Position numbers and translations under genes: made by a program. Under the pieces are notes generated by a model. The model was not told the DNA's origin. It worked only from the letters and a program-made list of their open reading frames with translations, and searched no databases. Positions 44,448 through 54,230 of a DNA stretch of 64,000 nt are shown here, in pieces; positions within the stretch are counted from its first letter, which is position 1, and every line of letters begins with the position of its first letter. Source of the stretch: Acinetobacter haemolyticus CIP 64.3 = MTCC 9819 (GTDB lineage Bacteria > Pseudomonadota > Gammaproteobacteria > Pseudomonadales > Moraxellaceae); the NCBI RefSeq assembly GCF_000369065.1, contig NZ_KB849812.1, forward strand, positions 316,804 through 380,803. Direction: 5' to 3'.

Positions 44448-46406
44448 TCAACCTTCTGCACTACTCACTTCTGGGTAAACCGTTGCGATTAACGCATCTA
44501 CCACGGCTGGCTCAGCAAGCGTTGAAGTATCACCTAAGCTATCCAGTTCATTTGCTGCAATCTTTCTCAAGATACGGCGCATGATTTTACCTGAGCGTGT
44601 TTTTGGTAAAGCAGGTGCCCAATGCAAGGCATCTGGCGTTGCCACTGGCCCAAGAACTTTACGTACCCAATTGACCAACTCCTTACGCAACTCTTCAGAC
44701 TCTGACACATCTGCTTGTAAGGTTACAAAGGTACAAATTCCCTGCCCCTTAATGTCATGTGGCATACCAACAACAGCAGCTTCTGCAACCGCTTCATGGG
44801 CAACCAATGCACTTTCAATTTCAGCAGTCCCTAGACGATGTCCGGAAACATTAAGTACATCATCAACACGACCTGTGATCCAATAGTATCCGTCTTCATC
44901 ACGACGTGCACCATCGCCAGTGAAATAACAGTTCTTGAAAGTTGAAAAATAGGCTTCAATAAAGCGCTGCGGATCACCCCAAATCGTGCGCATTTGACCC
45001 GGCCAAGAATCCTTGATCACTAGGTTCCCTTCATTCGCACCTTCAAGTGGGTTACCTTCCCCATCAACCAATGCAGGTTGTACACCAAACATTGGACGTG
45101 TTGCCGAACCCGGTTTTAAAGCGGTTGCACCCGGTAACGGTGAAATCAAAATACCACCTGTTTCCGTCTGCCACCATGTATCGACAATCGGGCAGCGTCC
45201 TTCACCAACCACTTCGTGATACCAGTTCCATGCTTCAGGATTAATTGGCTCGCCGACTGAACCGAGTAAACGTAAGCTACTACGATCACTCTCACGAACA
45301 TAAGCATCGCCCTCACGCATCATGGCACGGATGGCAGTTGGTGCTGTATATAAAATCGTGACATTATGCTTATCAATCACATGACCAATACGCGCCCATG
45401 TTGGGTATTGAGGAATCCCCTCAAACATGACCGTGGTGGTTGCATTACAAAGTGGACCATACAATAAATAGCTGTGTCCTGTAATCCAGCCAACATCTGC
45501 TGTACACCAATACACATCATCTTCTTTGAGATCAAAAACCTCTCTAAATGTGGTGTTGACATAGACCAGATAACCACCCGTTGTATGTAACACACCCTTC
45601 GGCTTACCTGTTGAACCTGATGTATAGAGAATAAATAACGGATCCTCTGCCTTCATTGGTTCAGGTGGACAATGCTCGTCAACTTCCATGATTTCGAGGT
45701 GATACCATAAATCACGTGCTTCATTGAATTGGATCGGGTTGCCTGTACGGTGAACCACAATCACATGTTCTACACTTTCCGTACCCTGAATTTCTAAAGC
45801 GGCATCCACATTTTCTTTCAATGGAATTAACTTACCACCACGCATGCCAGCATCCGCAGTAATGACTAATTTTGCTTGACTGTCTTCAATACGGCTTGCC
45901 AGTGAATCAGGTGAAAATCCGCCAAAAACGACGCAATGCACAGCACCAATGCGGGCACAAGCCAACATCGCAATTGCTGCTTCAGGGACCATTGGCATAT
46001 ATAAAACAACGCGGTCGCCTTTGCTAATACCCTGTTTCTTTAATACATTTGCAAAACGACAAACCTCATCATGCAACTCAGCAAACGAGATGATCTTGTG
46101 ACGTGAAGGATGGTCACCTTCCCAAATGATCGCTGGCTTTAATGCATTATCTTTTAAATGACGGTCTAAGCAATTTGCTGATACGTTTAGTTCACCATCG
46201 GCAAACCATTCGATTTTAAAATTCGCGGGGTCAAAATTTGTATTTTTGACTTGAGTAAAAGGTTTAATCCAATCAATATTTTGTGCTTCTTCTTCCCAAA
46301 AAGCATCAGGCTGCTCAATAGAGTATTGATAACGATTGAAATAGTCTGCTTCCGAGATCCTTGCCGTTTCTTTAAATTTTTCAGGCACTGGGTAGATTTC
46401 TTTCAT
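44448..46406 (-). CDS. acs: Acetyl-CoA synthetase
   Basis: AMP-forming ligase of 652 residues, the standard length. The adenylate-forming signature is [14 protein letters not shown] (about 265). WWQTETGG lies near 415, and the C-terminal [11 protein letters not shown] holds the Lys that is acetylated to control activity. It converts acetate, ATP and CoA to acetyl-CoA in the cytosol. Its upstream 448-bp region is long, as expected for a regulated gene, and an ErdR-like regulator is encoded nearby. Confidence 0.97.
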   Translation of the reverse strand: MKEIYPVPEKFKETARISEADYFNRYQYSIEQPDAFWEEEAQNIDWIKPFTQVKNTNFDPANFKIEWFADGELNVSANCLDRHLKDNALKPAIIWEGDHPSRHKIISFAELHDEVCRFANVLKKQGISKGDRVVLYMPMVPEAAIAMLACARIGAVHCVVFGGFSPDSLASRIEDSQAKLVITADAGMRGGKLIPLKENVDAALEIQGTESVEHVIVVHRTGNPIQFNEARDLWYHLEIMEVDEHCPPEPMKAEDPLFILYTSGSTGKPKGVLHTTGGYLVYVNTTFREVFDLKEDDVYWCTADVGWITGHSYLLYGPLCNATTTVMFEGIPQYPTWARIGHVIDKHNVTILYTAPTAIRAMMREGDAYVRESDRSSLRLLGSVGEPINPEAWNWYHEVVGEGRCPIVDTWWQTETGGILISPLPGATALKPGSATRPMFGVQPALVDGEGNPLEGANEGNLVIKDSWPGQMRTIWGDPQRFIEAYFSTFKNCYFTGDGARRDEDGYYWITGRVDDVLNVSGHRLGTAEIESALVAHEAVAEAAVVGMPHDIKGQGICTFVTLQADVSESEELRKELVNWVRKVLGPVATPDALHWAPALPKTRSGKIMRRILRKIAANELDSLGDTSTLAEPAVVDALIATVYPEVSSAEG

Positions 46407-46854
46407 AACTTACTTCCTTGGTCTTTTATCTCATACCTTAGATGTACTCATCTATTTCTTTGGTATGTCTGTGCTCATTTGCAGTATGGCGATCATCTAT
46501 AAGGGTAAACAATGCGGCTTTGGTCGTAGGGATTCGCTACAGATCCAATCACCTAAATGTATAAAGTCCCTCAAAATAATTTAAATATTAACCGCTTGTC
46601 GATGTTTTTTATTTTCAAAAAAGATCATTGTTTTGATCATTGACCAGTAATCTACAGACCAAAGTATAAAAATAAACCGATAAAAATGTTTATTTTTGAC
46701 AACAAATCTTCCAACAATCATCATAAACGATCATGCCCGATTCGGTATAAAATAAAACCATATCATGACAAACCAATTTCTCATGCGTGCCCAATATAAA
46801 TTGATTATGATGGCGCACCTGATTCCTCCCTCACCGTGAAATAGAGATCTTACC
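46407..46854. other. Divergent acs / mscS regulatory region
   Basis: No gene is visible. Two direct copies of GATCATTG (46623-46630 and 46635-46642), 12 bp apart, are the most evident repeat and could bind an acs regulator. TTGACA at 46696-46701 is a possible -35 for mscS, with only a poor -10 after it. The section from 46500 to 46560 shows nothing I can name. Confidence 0.4.
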
Positions 46855-47844
46855 TTGGCAAACGAACAAATCACCTTAACAAGTGTCGCCAAAGATACAG
46901 GCACATTGATCCAACAAGCTGGCAGCAAAACAACCGAAACAGTCCTAGCGCATACGGAAAAATATCAAGATGCATACAGTGCTATCGATAAAATGATCTA
47001 TGCGTTTTGGGATCGTATCCCCTATATCGGTCTTGCGATTATTGTTTTTGTGATTTTTTGGCTACTCACAAAACTATTCAAAGTTTTTGTGAATAAAACA
47101 CTCAGTAATCGTTCTTATGCACGACAAAACTTGGTTCTGGTATTACATCGTGTCGGTAGCACTTTCATTCTATTTTTTGGCTTCTTGATTGCTTTGGTGA
47201 TCGCGATTCCTGGGTTTACACCGAGCCAGCTCATTGGAGCTTTAGGGATCGGCTCAGTCGCGATTGGTTTTGCTTTTAAGGATATTTTTCAGAACTTACT
47301 TTCTGGCGTACTCATCTTATTGGGTGAACCATTTCGCATAGGGGATGCCATCATCGTCAATGGCATGGAAGGTACTGTAGAGGATATTCAAATTCGCGCC
47401 ACCTTCTTACGCTCTTACGATGGTCGTCGAATTGTGATTCCAAATGCGACGGTTTATACCAGTGCCGTAACGGTAAATACGGCTTATCAACAACGCCGCT
47501 GTGAGTTTGTCGTTGGCATTGGTTATGATGATGATGAACAGAAAGCGAAACAAATTGTCTTGGACATTTTAAACAATGACCGTAATGTGTTAAGCCAACC
47601 AAAATTTTCAGTCAATGTAACAGCACTGGCAGACTTCTCAGTTAACTTAACTGTTCGTTGGTGGATTGATACCACAGAAACCGATATTTTATCATCGACA
47701 AGCTCAATCCAAGCTCAAGTAAAACAAGCATTTAATGCTCAAGATATTAATATTCCATACCCAATCCAAGAACTCAAAGTTCAGGCAAATCAAGCCGCAC
47801 AATTGCCAACAGTGATGCAGCCTTCAGATAAACAGCCGTCCTAA
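46855..47844 (+). CDS. mscS: Small-conductance mechanosensitive channel (MscS family)
   Basis: Protein of 329 residues with the family layout: three N-terminal membrane helices (about 58-155), the pore helix region with GALGIGSVAIGFAFKDIFQNLLSGVLIL, then the beta domain GDAIIVNGMEGTVEDIQIRATFLRSYDGRRIVIPNATVYT, and a C-terminal alpha/beta cage. It releases solutes at the inner membrane during osmotic down-shock. The start is given as TTG at 46855 with a weak ribosome site, so it is uncertain. Its last 21 bp overlap the end of the convergent rsmE. Confidence 0.88.
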   Translation: MANEQITLTSVAKDTGTLIQQAGSKTTETVLAHTEKYQDAYSAIDKMIYAFWDRIPYIGLAIIVFVIFWLLTKLFKVFVNKTLSNRSYARQNLVLVLHRVGSTFILFFGFLIALVIAIPGFTPSQLIGALGIGSVAIGFAFKDIFQNLLSGVLILLGEPFRIGDAIIVNGMEGTVEDIQIRATFLRSYDGRRIVIPNATVYTSAVTVNTAYQQRRCEFVVGIGYDDDEQKAKQIVLDILNNDRNVLSQPKFSVNVTALADFSVNLTVRWWIDTTETDILSSTSSIQAQVKQAFNAQDINIPYPIQELKVQANQAAQLPTVMQPSDKQPS

Positions 47845-48534
47845 GATATGTGCTACTGCTGTTTCTGTGCGTAAGATTCGGTTGCCTAAGCATACTGCTT
47901 GGCAACCATTTTTTTGCATCAATTCAATCTCATATGGAATGAATCCTCCCTCAGGTCCAACGATCACACTACATCGATGTTGAATCGCATGAGGCATAAC
48001 CGCTTCAGCATAAGGATGTGCGACATATGCAGCGGCCTCAGTCGTGATAAAGCAAGGCAAGATATCTTCAACAAAAGGCTTGAACCGCTTATACAATTGA
48101 ATCTCAGGAGCAATCGGATCGCCGGCTTGTTCTAAGCCAAGCGTTACATAATCATCCAATTGTTGCAAAAACGGCGTTTGCCAATAGCTTTTATCGACTC
48201 GATAACTATGGATTAAACTGATCCGTTCCACCCCCAAAGTCACAGCATCCATCACCATACGGCGCAACACTTTAGGACGAGGTAAAGCCAAAATCAGATG
48301 GACTGGTAATTTTTCAGGAATTGCCTCAACTCGAATCGGTTTAACAATGATTCTTTGTTCTGAAACATACAACACTTCTGTTAAATAACGCTGCTCATTG
48401 CGAACACCTATTTTCAATGTGTCGCCAACACTTAATTGCAGATGTTGTTGTAAATGTTTTAATTGACGTGGGTTGTCGATTAACCATTGATCAGCACTAG
48501 CCGTTAGATGTGGCTCCAATAAAACCATATTCAT
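47824..48534 (-). CDS. rsmE: 16S rRNA m3U1498 methyltransferase
   Basis: SPOUT methyltransferase of 236 residues. An N-terminal PUA-like domain (about 1-70) is followed by the trefoil knot with the SAM-binding segments SVIVGPEGGFIPYEIELM and CLGNRILRTETAVAHILG. It methylates U1498 of 16S rRNA on the assembled 30S subunit. Its ATG overlaps the waaA stop by 4 bp, so the two are coupled. The 3' end overlaps mscS on the opposite strand by 21 bp. Confidence 0.95.
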   Translation of the reverse strand: MNMVLLEPHLTASADQWLIDNPRQLKHLQQHLQLSVGDTLKIGVRNEQRYLTEVLYVSEQRIIVKPIRVEAIPEKLPVHLILALPRPKVLRRMVMDAVTLGVERISLIHSYRVDKSYWQTPFLQQLDDYVTLGLEQAGDPIAPEIQLYKRFKPFVEDILPCFITTEAAAYVAHPYAEAVMPHAIQHRCSVIVGPEGGFIPYEIELMQKNGCQAVCLGNRILRTETAVAHILGRLFI

Positions 48535-49850
48535 GACAAATCAGTTTGCTTCAAATAATGATCAAGTAATTGAATATGCTTTTGCAACGAACCTTGATTA
48601 CGCTGTAACACCACTTGAGCCTGTTCGATTAACTGCTGACGTTGCGTTGAATCATTCAAACAATTGAGAAGTTGTGCCGTAACCTGCTCAGCATTCTCGC
48701 CAATCAAAATCGCCCGCTCTGCAACAAACTCATCCACGATCGTTTGGAAATTAAAATAACGGGGACCAATCACCGTTGGGACATCTAAAACCATCGGCTC
48801 TAGAATGTTATGCCCACCACCTGGTTCATTCAATGATCCACCTACAAAACAGGCTTGACTCAAGGCATACCACAACCACATTTCGCCCATACTATCAGCC
48901 AAAAAAACTTGCGTATCTGCTTGAATCATTTGCTTAAGACTACGACGTTGCGTATTTAAATTTAAACTTTGGCAAGCCTTATACACTTCCTCGAAACGCT
49001 CTGGATGACGAGGAACAACGATACAAAGTAGATGAGGATTTGAATTTAAATATTGCTGTAATTGTTTAAGTAAATTTTCTTCCTCAGGGGCATGCGTACT
49101 GGCTAAAGTGATAATTTGCCGCCCAAGTAAATTCCAGTCTTGTTTTAATTGTTCTGCTTGCTCGACAAACTGCTGGGGAGCAGTAATATCAAATTTTATA
49201 TTTCCTACGACCTGACTTTTTGTTCGATCCAGACCTAACTCAATATAGCGTTGTTGGGTAGCTTTATCTTGTGCCAACAGCCAAGTCAGCTGTTGTAACA
49301 TCGGTCGAGTTAAACGACTCACTTTTCCATAGCCTTTGGCTGATTTTTCCGAAAGGCGTGCATTGAGCAAAATACAGGGAATTTGTTGTTGTCTTGCTTC
49401 AGCAATTAAGTTCGGCCAAATTTCAGTTTCAACCAAAGCCAAGAATTTTGGTTGATATAACTCAAAAAACTGTTTGAGTAATGACTTTTGATCAACGGGT
49501 AAGTAAACCGCCTGAAATAAATCAAGATAAGGCGCTTTTAAAAAAAGTGATTTTGCTCGAGCTTGACCTGTCTTGGTGGTATTGGTGACCAGTACTGGAT
49601 GACCTAATTTTAAATAATGCTCAATCAAAGGCTGTGCAGCATTGGTTTCACCGACAGAAACCACATGAAACCAAATGGTCGCTAAATTTTTTGGTGGCTG
49701 GAAGGGACCAAACCGCTCCACACATTCTTGCTGATACAGCGCATCACTTTCTGCACGTTGTTTTATTTTCCAACGATATAAGGGTTTGAGACAGGTCAAT
49801 AAAAAATTATACCAAAATGGTGTTTGCTGTACTGCGTTTTGCTGCGCCAT
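48531..49850 (-). CDS. waaA: 3-deoxy-D-manno-octulosonic acid (Kdo) transferase
   Basis: Inner-membrane-associated GT30/GT-B glycosyltransferase of 439 residues that adds Kdo to lipid IVA in LPS/LOS inner-core synthesis. An N-terminal hydrophobic anchor (WYNFLLTCLKPLYRW) is followed by WFHVVSVGETNAAQPLIEHYL, TNTTKTGQARAKSLF, LVETEIWPNLI, and the donor site region FVGGSLNEPGGGHNILEPMVLDVPTVIGP. It forms an operon with rsmE (ATGA overlap at 48531-48534). Confidence 0.95.
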   Translation of the reverse strand: MAQQNAVQQTPFWYNFLLTCLKPLYRWKIKQRAESDALYQQECVERFGPFQPPKNLATIWFHVVSVGETNAAQPLIEHYLKLGHPVLVTNTTKTGQARAKSLFLKAPYLDLFQAVYLPVDQKSLLKQFFELYQPKFLALVETEIWPNLIAEARQQQIPCILLNARLSEKSAKGYGKVSRLTRPMLQQLTWLLAQDKATQQRYIELGLDRTKSQVVGNIKFDITAPQQFVEQAEQLKQDWNLLGRQIITLASTHAPEEENLLKQLQQYLNSNPHLLCIVVPRHPERFEEVYKACQSLNLNTQRRSLKQMIQADTQVFLADSMGEMWLWYALSQACFVGGSLNEPGGGHNILEPMVLDVPTVIGPRYFNFQTIVDEFVAERAILIGENAEQVTAQLLNCLNDSTQRQQLIEQAQVVLQRNQGSLQKHIQLLDHYLKQTDLS

Positions 49851-49979
49851 CCTAGACCATATTTCACGATTTAATATGTGCTTATTATGCGGAATTTCAA
49901 TAAAAAACTCATGCCATTTTTGTTGATTCTGTTAAGACGATTTAACAACCATTAATGACATGAGTGTTCGAATAGAAGC

Positions 49980-51044
49980 TTATGCTTCTAGTTTTTCAAA
50001 TACAGGATAATCCGTATATCCCTCTGCACCATCAGCATATAAAGTTTGAAAGTTTACCTGATTTAAAGGTAAATCATATTGTAAACGCTCGAATAGATCT
50101 GGATTGGCAATATACGCTAAACCAAATGCCACAGCATCCGCTTGCCCAGTCGCCAAAATGCGTTTTGCTGATGCAGGTGTTAATTTTTCGTTGGCAATCC
50201 AAGTACCTTTGAATTTAGGACGCAATTTTGGCATTAAACTGTCTTCTGCTTCATATTCACGCGTGAAAATGAATGCAACATGACGTTGCTCTAACTGCTC
50301 CACCACATAACCAAAGGTTGCCAATGGATTTTCATCCCCCATATCGTGCGAATCAGCACGTGGTGCTAAATGTACACCGACACGACCTGCACCCCACACT
50401 TCAATAAAGGCGTCCACGACCTGTAATAACAAACGTGCACGGTTTTCGATAGAACCGCCATACTCGTCATCACGTGTATTGGTCTTACTTTGCAAGAATT
50501 GATCGATCAAATAACCATTGGCTGCATGTAGCTCCACCCCATCAAAACCTGCTGCTTTGGCTTGTTCAGCAGCATGTTTATATTCCGCTACGATTTCTTG
50601 AATTTCTTCATGTGATAAAGCACGAGGCGTGACGAAAGGACGTTTTGGACGAAGTAAACTCACTTCACCAGCAGGTTGAATTGCACTTGGTGCAACAGGT
50701 GTATCGCCATCCAATAGGTCAGGATGCGAAATACGGCCCACATGCCAAAGTTGAACAACTATTTTTGAACCTTGTGCATGTACGGCATCAACAATCTTGT
50801 GCCAAGCTTGAGCTTGTTCTTGTGACCATAGACCTGGTGTCTTGGCATATCCCACGGCCTTAGGACTAATCACCGTTGCTTCAGTAATAATTAAACCCGC
50901 ATTCGCACGTTGTTGGTAATATTCCACCATCAAATCATTTGGAATACGTTCTTCACCACTACGTGCACGGGTTAATGGAGCTAAAACCAAACGGTTTTTA
51001 ATTGTAAAATCACCTACTTGTAAGGTAGAGCTTAATTCTGCCAT
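49980..51044 (-). CDS. Old Yellow Enzyme-family alkene reductase, NemA-like
   Basis: FMN-dependent TIM-barrel reductase of 354 residues. Motifs are NRLVLAPLTRARS at the N-terminus, LWHVGRISHPD, the substrate-binding pair in GVELHAANGYLIDQFLQSKTN, and DEYGGSIENRARLLLQVVDA. It reduces activated C=C bonds of electrophiles such as N-ethylmaleimide, and related enzymes act on nitrate esters. An ArsR-type regulator gene lies 55 bp downstream-side neighbour-wise (its stop at 51100, same strand, upstream of this gene), suggesting a two-gene electrophile-response operon. Confidence 0.88.
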   Translation of the reverse strand: MAELSSTLQVGDFTIKNRLVLAPLTRARSGEERIPNDLMVEYYQQRANAGLIITEATVISPKAVGYAKTPGLWSQEQAQAWHKIVDAVHAQGSKIVVQLWHVGRISHPDLLDGDTPVAPSAIQPAGEVSLLRPKRPFVTPRALSHEEIQEIVAEYKHAAEQAKAAGFDGVELHAANGYLIDQFLQSKTNTRDDEYGGSIENRARLLLQVVDAFIEVWGAGRVGVHLAPRADSHDMGDENPLATFGYVVEQLEQRHVAFIFTREYEAEDSLMPKLRPKFKGTWIANEKLTPASAKRILATGQADAVAFGLAYIANPDLFERLQYDLPLNQVNFQTLYADGAEGYTDYPVFEKLEA

Positions 51045-51099
51045 GATCGCCTCAACTTCACTATGAACCGAAGCTTAAAGACCAAGTCTTGACTCACGG

Positions 51100-51402
51100 C
51101 TATAGTGTTTGTTTTAAATGTTCGATGTATTGCTGAATCAAAGCTTCATTACGTGTGAAGTATGACCATTGCCCATATTTTTCAACTTTAATCAAACCCG
51201 CTTGCTGTAATACAGACAAGTGATTCGACATCGTCGATTGCGCAACTTTGCCTAAACGTTCGATGTGTCCTGCACATACACCGCGTTCAAAACTGCCACC
51301 ACATTCTTGTACAGGTAAAAATTGCTCAGGCTCTTTTAACCATTGCAAGATCTGTCGACGTAATGGATTGGCTAAGGCCTTGCTTATAACATCAATATCC
51401 AT
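51100..51402 (-). CDS. ArsR-family regulator with two conserved cysteines
   Basis: Start taken at the ATG at 51402 with GGTGAG upstream (100 residues); an earlier GTG at 51444 is possible. It is a winged helix with LANPLRRQILQWL and the recognition region AQSTMSNHLSVLQQAGLIKVEKYGQWSYF. An insert VQECGGSFERGVCAGHIE carries two cysteines that could sense electrophiles or metal. It precedes the Old Yellow Enzyme gene on the same strand, so it probably represses that operon and itself. A two-part inverted repeat lies upstream at 51472-51503. Confidence 0.78.
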   Translation of the reverse strand: MDIDVISKALANPLRRQILQWLKEPEQFLPVQECGGSFERGVCAGHIERLGKVAQSTMSNHLSVLQQAGLIKVEKYGQWSYFTRNEALIQQYIEHLKQTL

Positions 51403-51471
51403 AGACTCACCATGTTTCTCAACAGGCAAAGCTTTGTTCAGCACCTAGAATCAGTATATCGAATTTTATAA

Positions 51472-51503
51472 ATATTAATATCTATTTTTTTCGATATTAA
51501 TAT
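51472..51503 (-). promoter_or_regulatory. Candidate ArsR-type operator
   Basis: ATATTAATATC (51472-51482) and its inverted copy GATATTAATAT (51493-51503) lie 21 bp apart centre to centre, two helical turns, about 70 bp upstream of the regulator start. Each arm is itself palindromic, as expected for a dimeric ArsR protein. AT-richness limits confidence. Confidence 0.5.
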
Positions 51504-51677
51504 CATATTTTTCCGATTAACCTTAAGGTACTGAACGAGATTGCCGTTCTGAATTTCTTTATACCCCTCCTTTTGCTCTCTCAGAATACTGAGAAAGTTC
51601 ATCTCTTCAAAAGAGAGGACACTCGATTAAACCATCGAAGACGTCTCCCTCTTTTAAGAAGTGATTGAGAGAGGTTC

Positions 51678-52773
51678 TTATAAACCTTGTTTCAAACTCG
51701 CTTCAATGAACTTATCTAAGTCACCGTCTAGCACAGCTTTAGTGTTGGAATTCTCCACACCAGTCCGTAAGTCTTTAATTCGTGAATCATCCAAGACATA
51801 AGAGCGAATTTGACTTCCCCAACCAATATCAGACTTCGAATCTTCCAATGCTTGTGCAGCTTCATTACGCTTGCTCATCTCTAACTCATAGAGTTTGGCA
51901 CGTAATTGCTTCCATGCATGGTCACGGTTCGCGTGCTGCGAACGCTGGTTCTGACACGCCACCACAATTCCTGTCGGAGCATGCGTTAAACGCACCGCAG
52001 AATCGGTTTTGTTAATATGCTGACCACCTGCACCCGAAGCACGATAGGTATCAGTACGAACGTCAGAAGGATTAATATCAATTTCGATATTGTCATCAAT
52101 CTCAGGTGAAATGAATACCGCAGAAAATGAAGTATGGCGGTTATTGTTACTGTCAAATGGCGATTTACGTACTAAACGATGCACACCACTTTCAGTACGT
52201 AACCAACCATAAGCAAACTCACCATCGACACGAATTGTTGCTGATTTAATACCCGCAACATCACCATCTGAAACTTCCATCAACTCGGCCTTAAAGCCAT
52301 GACGTTCGATCCAACGTAAATACATACGCAATAGCATAGACGCCCAATCCTGTGCTTCTGTTCCGCCAGAACCTGACTGAATTTCAAGGAAGCATGGATT
52401 CGGATCCATGGGATTGCTAAACATGCGACGGAATTCTAGATTACCTAAAGCTTGTTCTGCACTGTCCAACTCAGCTTGTACATCGAGCAATAGACTTTCA
52501 TCATCAGCTTCAACAGCCAAATCAAGCATTGCTTTTGCATCATCAAGCTGTTCAGCAAGACGATCAAACACTCCAATGGTATTTTCTAAACTGCCCTTTT
52601 CTTTAGCGATGGCTTGAGCACGGTTTTGATCGTTCCAAATCGCAGGGTCTTCTAATTCTCTTAAAACTTCTTCTAAACGCTCAACTTTTAGATCGTAGTC
52701 AAAGATACCCCCGTAGTGTTTGGCTACGATCAGATAAATCTTTCAATTGAACTAAATACGGATTAATTTCCAC
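51678..52773 (-). CDS. prfB: Peptide chain release factor 2 with programmed +1 frameshift
   Basis: RF2 of 364 residues. Translation starts at GTG (52773; [24 protein letters not shown]) and reaches an in-frame TGA at 52699-52701 after 24 codons. The site is AGGGGG-TAT-CTT-TGA-C: an internal SD-like stretch before CTT TGA C, the classical +1 shift. The second frame continues as [13 protein letters not shown]. Landmarks are the anticodon-mimic SPF in [16 protein letters not shown] and the catalytic GGQ in [20 protein letters not shown]2 terminates at UGA and UAA, and the shift is autoregulatory. It is not a pseudogene. Confidence 0.96.
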
Positions 52774-53183
52774 GTGTGTTTTCTCACAAAAATTTTTCAC
52801 TCAATTTGATATTTTAACATAACTGATATAGCCGACACAGCCTCTATCAGGTGAGAGCAATAATTGCGAAACAAGATCAACATCAACATTTTTTCTTATC
52901 GGTTTTATAACTCTCAAACGACACATTTAGCGACAATAGTGTTCAATAATTACACGAAGAATACCTAAACACACAATCCATCCTATGTTTTAATAAATCA
53001 AAACATTAATTTTTTACAATTAAAATCAATATCTTAAATAAACAAACTTACAATACATTTACATTTGTACCATCTGATTACTGACGAAGGATTGACGCAT
53101 ACTCGTTTTAGCCTAGACTGGAAGTTGTAACAAAACATGTAATCGAAATTTCATTTGGTTCATTATCTCAAAGGGGCATAACC
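52774..53183 (+). promoter_or_regulatory. Porin upstream region with candidate promoter
   Basis: No gene is visible in this 410-bp AT-rich gap. TTGACG (53092-53097), 16-bp spacer and TAGACT (53114-53119) form a plausible promoter 65 bp before the porin ATG, and AAGGGG lies just before the start. The rest shows no clear structure. Confidence 0.5.
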
Positions 53184-53966
53184 ATGAAAAAATTAGCAAT
53201 TGCATCAGCACTTTTATCTGTATTTGCAGTAACAGGCACTGCTCATGCGTATCAAGCTGAAGTTGGGGCATCTGTAGGTTATATCGACCCTGACAAAGGT
53301 AGTTCAGGCAGTGACTTCGCGATTAATGGTAAATACTATTTCAATCCTGTACAAACTCGTAACGCGCCACTTGCTGAAGCAGCATTTTTAGATCGTGCAA
53401 GTAACGTTAGCGCTGAAGCAGTTTGGAAAGACAAAGGTGATACTGATGACAATACCTATGGTGTTGGCGTCGAGTACTTTGTTCCTAACTCAGATTTTTA
53501 TGTCAGTGGTGATGTTAGCCGTAATATCTTGAAGCTAAATCATGCACGTGATATCAAAACTACTTATTACAGTGCTGAAGTTGGTTATTTACCAGCACCA
53601 GGTTTCTTAGTTGCTGTGGGCGCGAAAGGCTATGACAACAAGTTTGACGATGGTGTTGATCCAACTATTCGTGCGAAATATGTGACTCAAGTCGGCGGTA
53701 ATGACATCAACTTAGAAGCTGGTGCAGCATTCGGTGACTTAGATGAGTTTAACCTAGCAGCGGATTACTACATCGATAAAACATTCAGTGTTGGTGCTGA
53801 TTACTACGACAATGATCTCTCTAAACAACGTGAATTTGGTGTGAATGCGCGTAAATTCTTCAACCAACAAATGAGTTTAGAAGGACGTATTGGTTTCGGT
53901 AAAGACAGAACCGTTGCTAAAAATGACTACAATACATTTGGTGTTGCAGCAAAATATCGCTTCTAA
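53184..53966 (+). CDS. Omp33-36-like putative porin, paralogue 2
   Basis: Protein of 260 residues with signal peptide MKKLAIASALLSVFAVTGTAHA and mature N-terminus YQAEVGASVGY. It has alternating beta-strand patterns and a C-terminal AAKYRF outer-membrane signal. It shares NGKYYFNPVQTRNAPLAEAAFL with the neighbour at 54231 and PLAEAAFL with the porin at 40449. It is shorter than the others, lacking some extracellular-loop sequence. Probably an outer-membrane channel; substrate unknown. It is monocistronic, with its own terminator at 54006-54039. Confidence 0.82.
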   Translation: MKKLAIASALLSVFAVTGTAHAYQAEVGASVGYIDPDKGSSGSDFAINGKYYFNPVQTRNAPLAEAAFLDRASNVSAEAVWKDKGDTDDNTYGVGVEYFVPNSDFYVSGDVSRNILKLNHARDIKTTYYSAEVGYLPAPGFLVAVGAKGYDNKFDDGVDPTIRAKYVTQVGGNDINLEAGAAFGDLDEFNLAADYYIDKTFSVGADYYDNDLSKQREFGVNARKFFNQQMSLEGRIGFGKDRTVAKNDYNTFGVAAKYRF

Positions 53967-54005
53967 TGTAATTACTAAAATAGACGTTTTCGTCTAATAC
54001 ATAAT

Positions 54006-54039
54006 CGCTCTGAAATAGGAATATTTCAGGGCGATTTTT
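54006..54039 (+). terminator. Terminator after porin paralogue 2
   Basis: Twelve-base stem CGCTCTGAAATA/TATTTCAGGGCG (one T-G wobble) with loop GGAA, followed by TTTTT. A smaller hairpin TAGACG/CGTCTA lies just before it at 53981-53996. Confidence 0.88.
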
Positions 54040-54230
54040 ATATACATAATTTCAACCAAATCAGAATAACAATCCAACTTCCCTAAAAGCATAAATGTCT
54101 TTTTTAAACGATAAATATATAATCGATTTGACCATTCATTTAATAATTGACGTATGGTTTTTTTTCACTAAACTACCCCGTGCAACACAATATTAATAAA
54201 TGACTTATTTTAATAAGGGGTTATCAATCA

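Noticed and set aside
51678..52571. prfB as a 5'-truncated pseudogene
   Set aside because: The missing N-terminus is encoded upstream in another frame joined by the classical CTT-TGA-C frameshift site.
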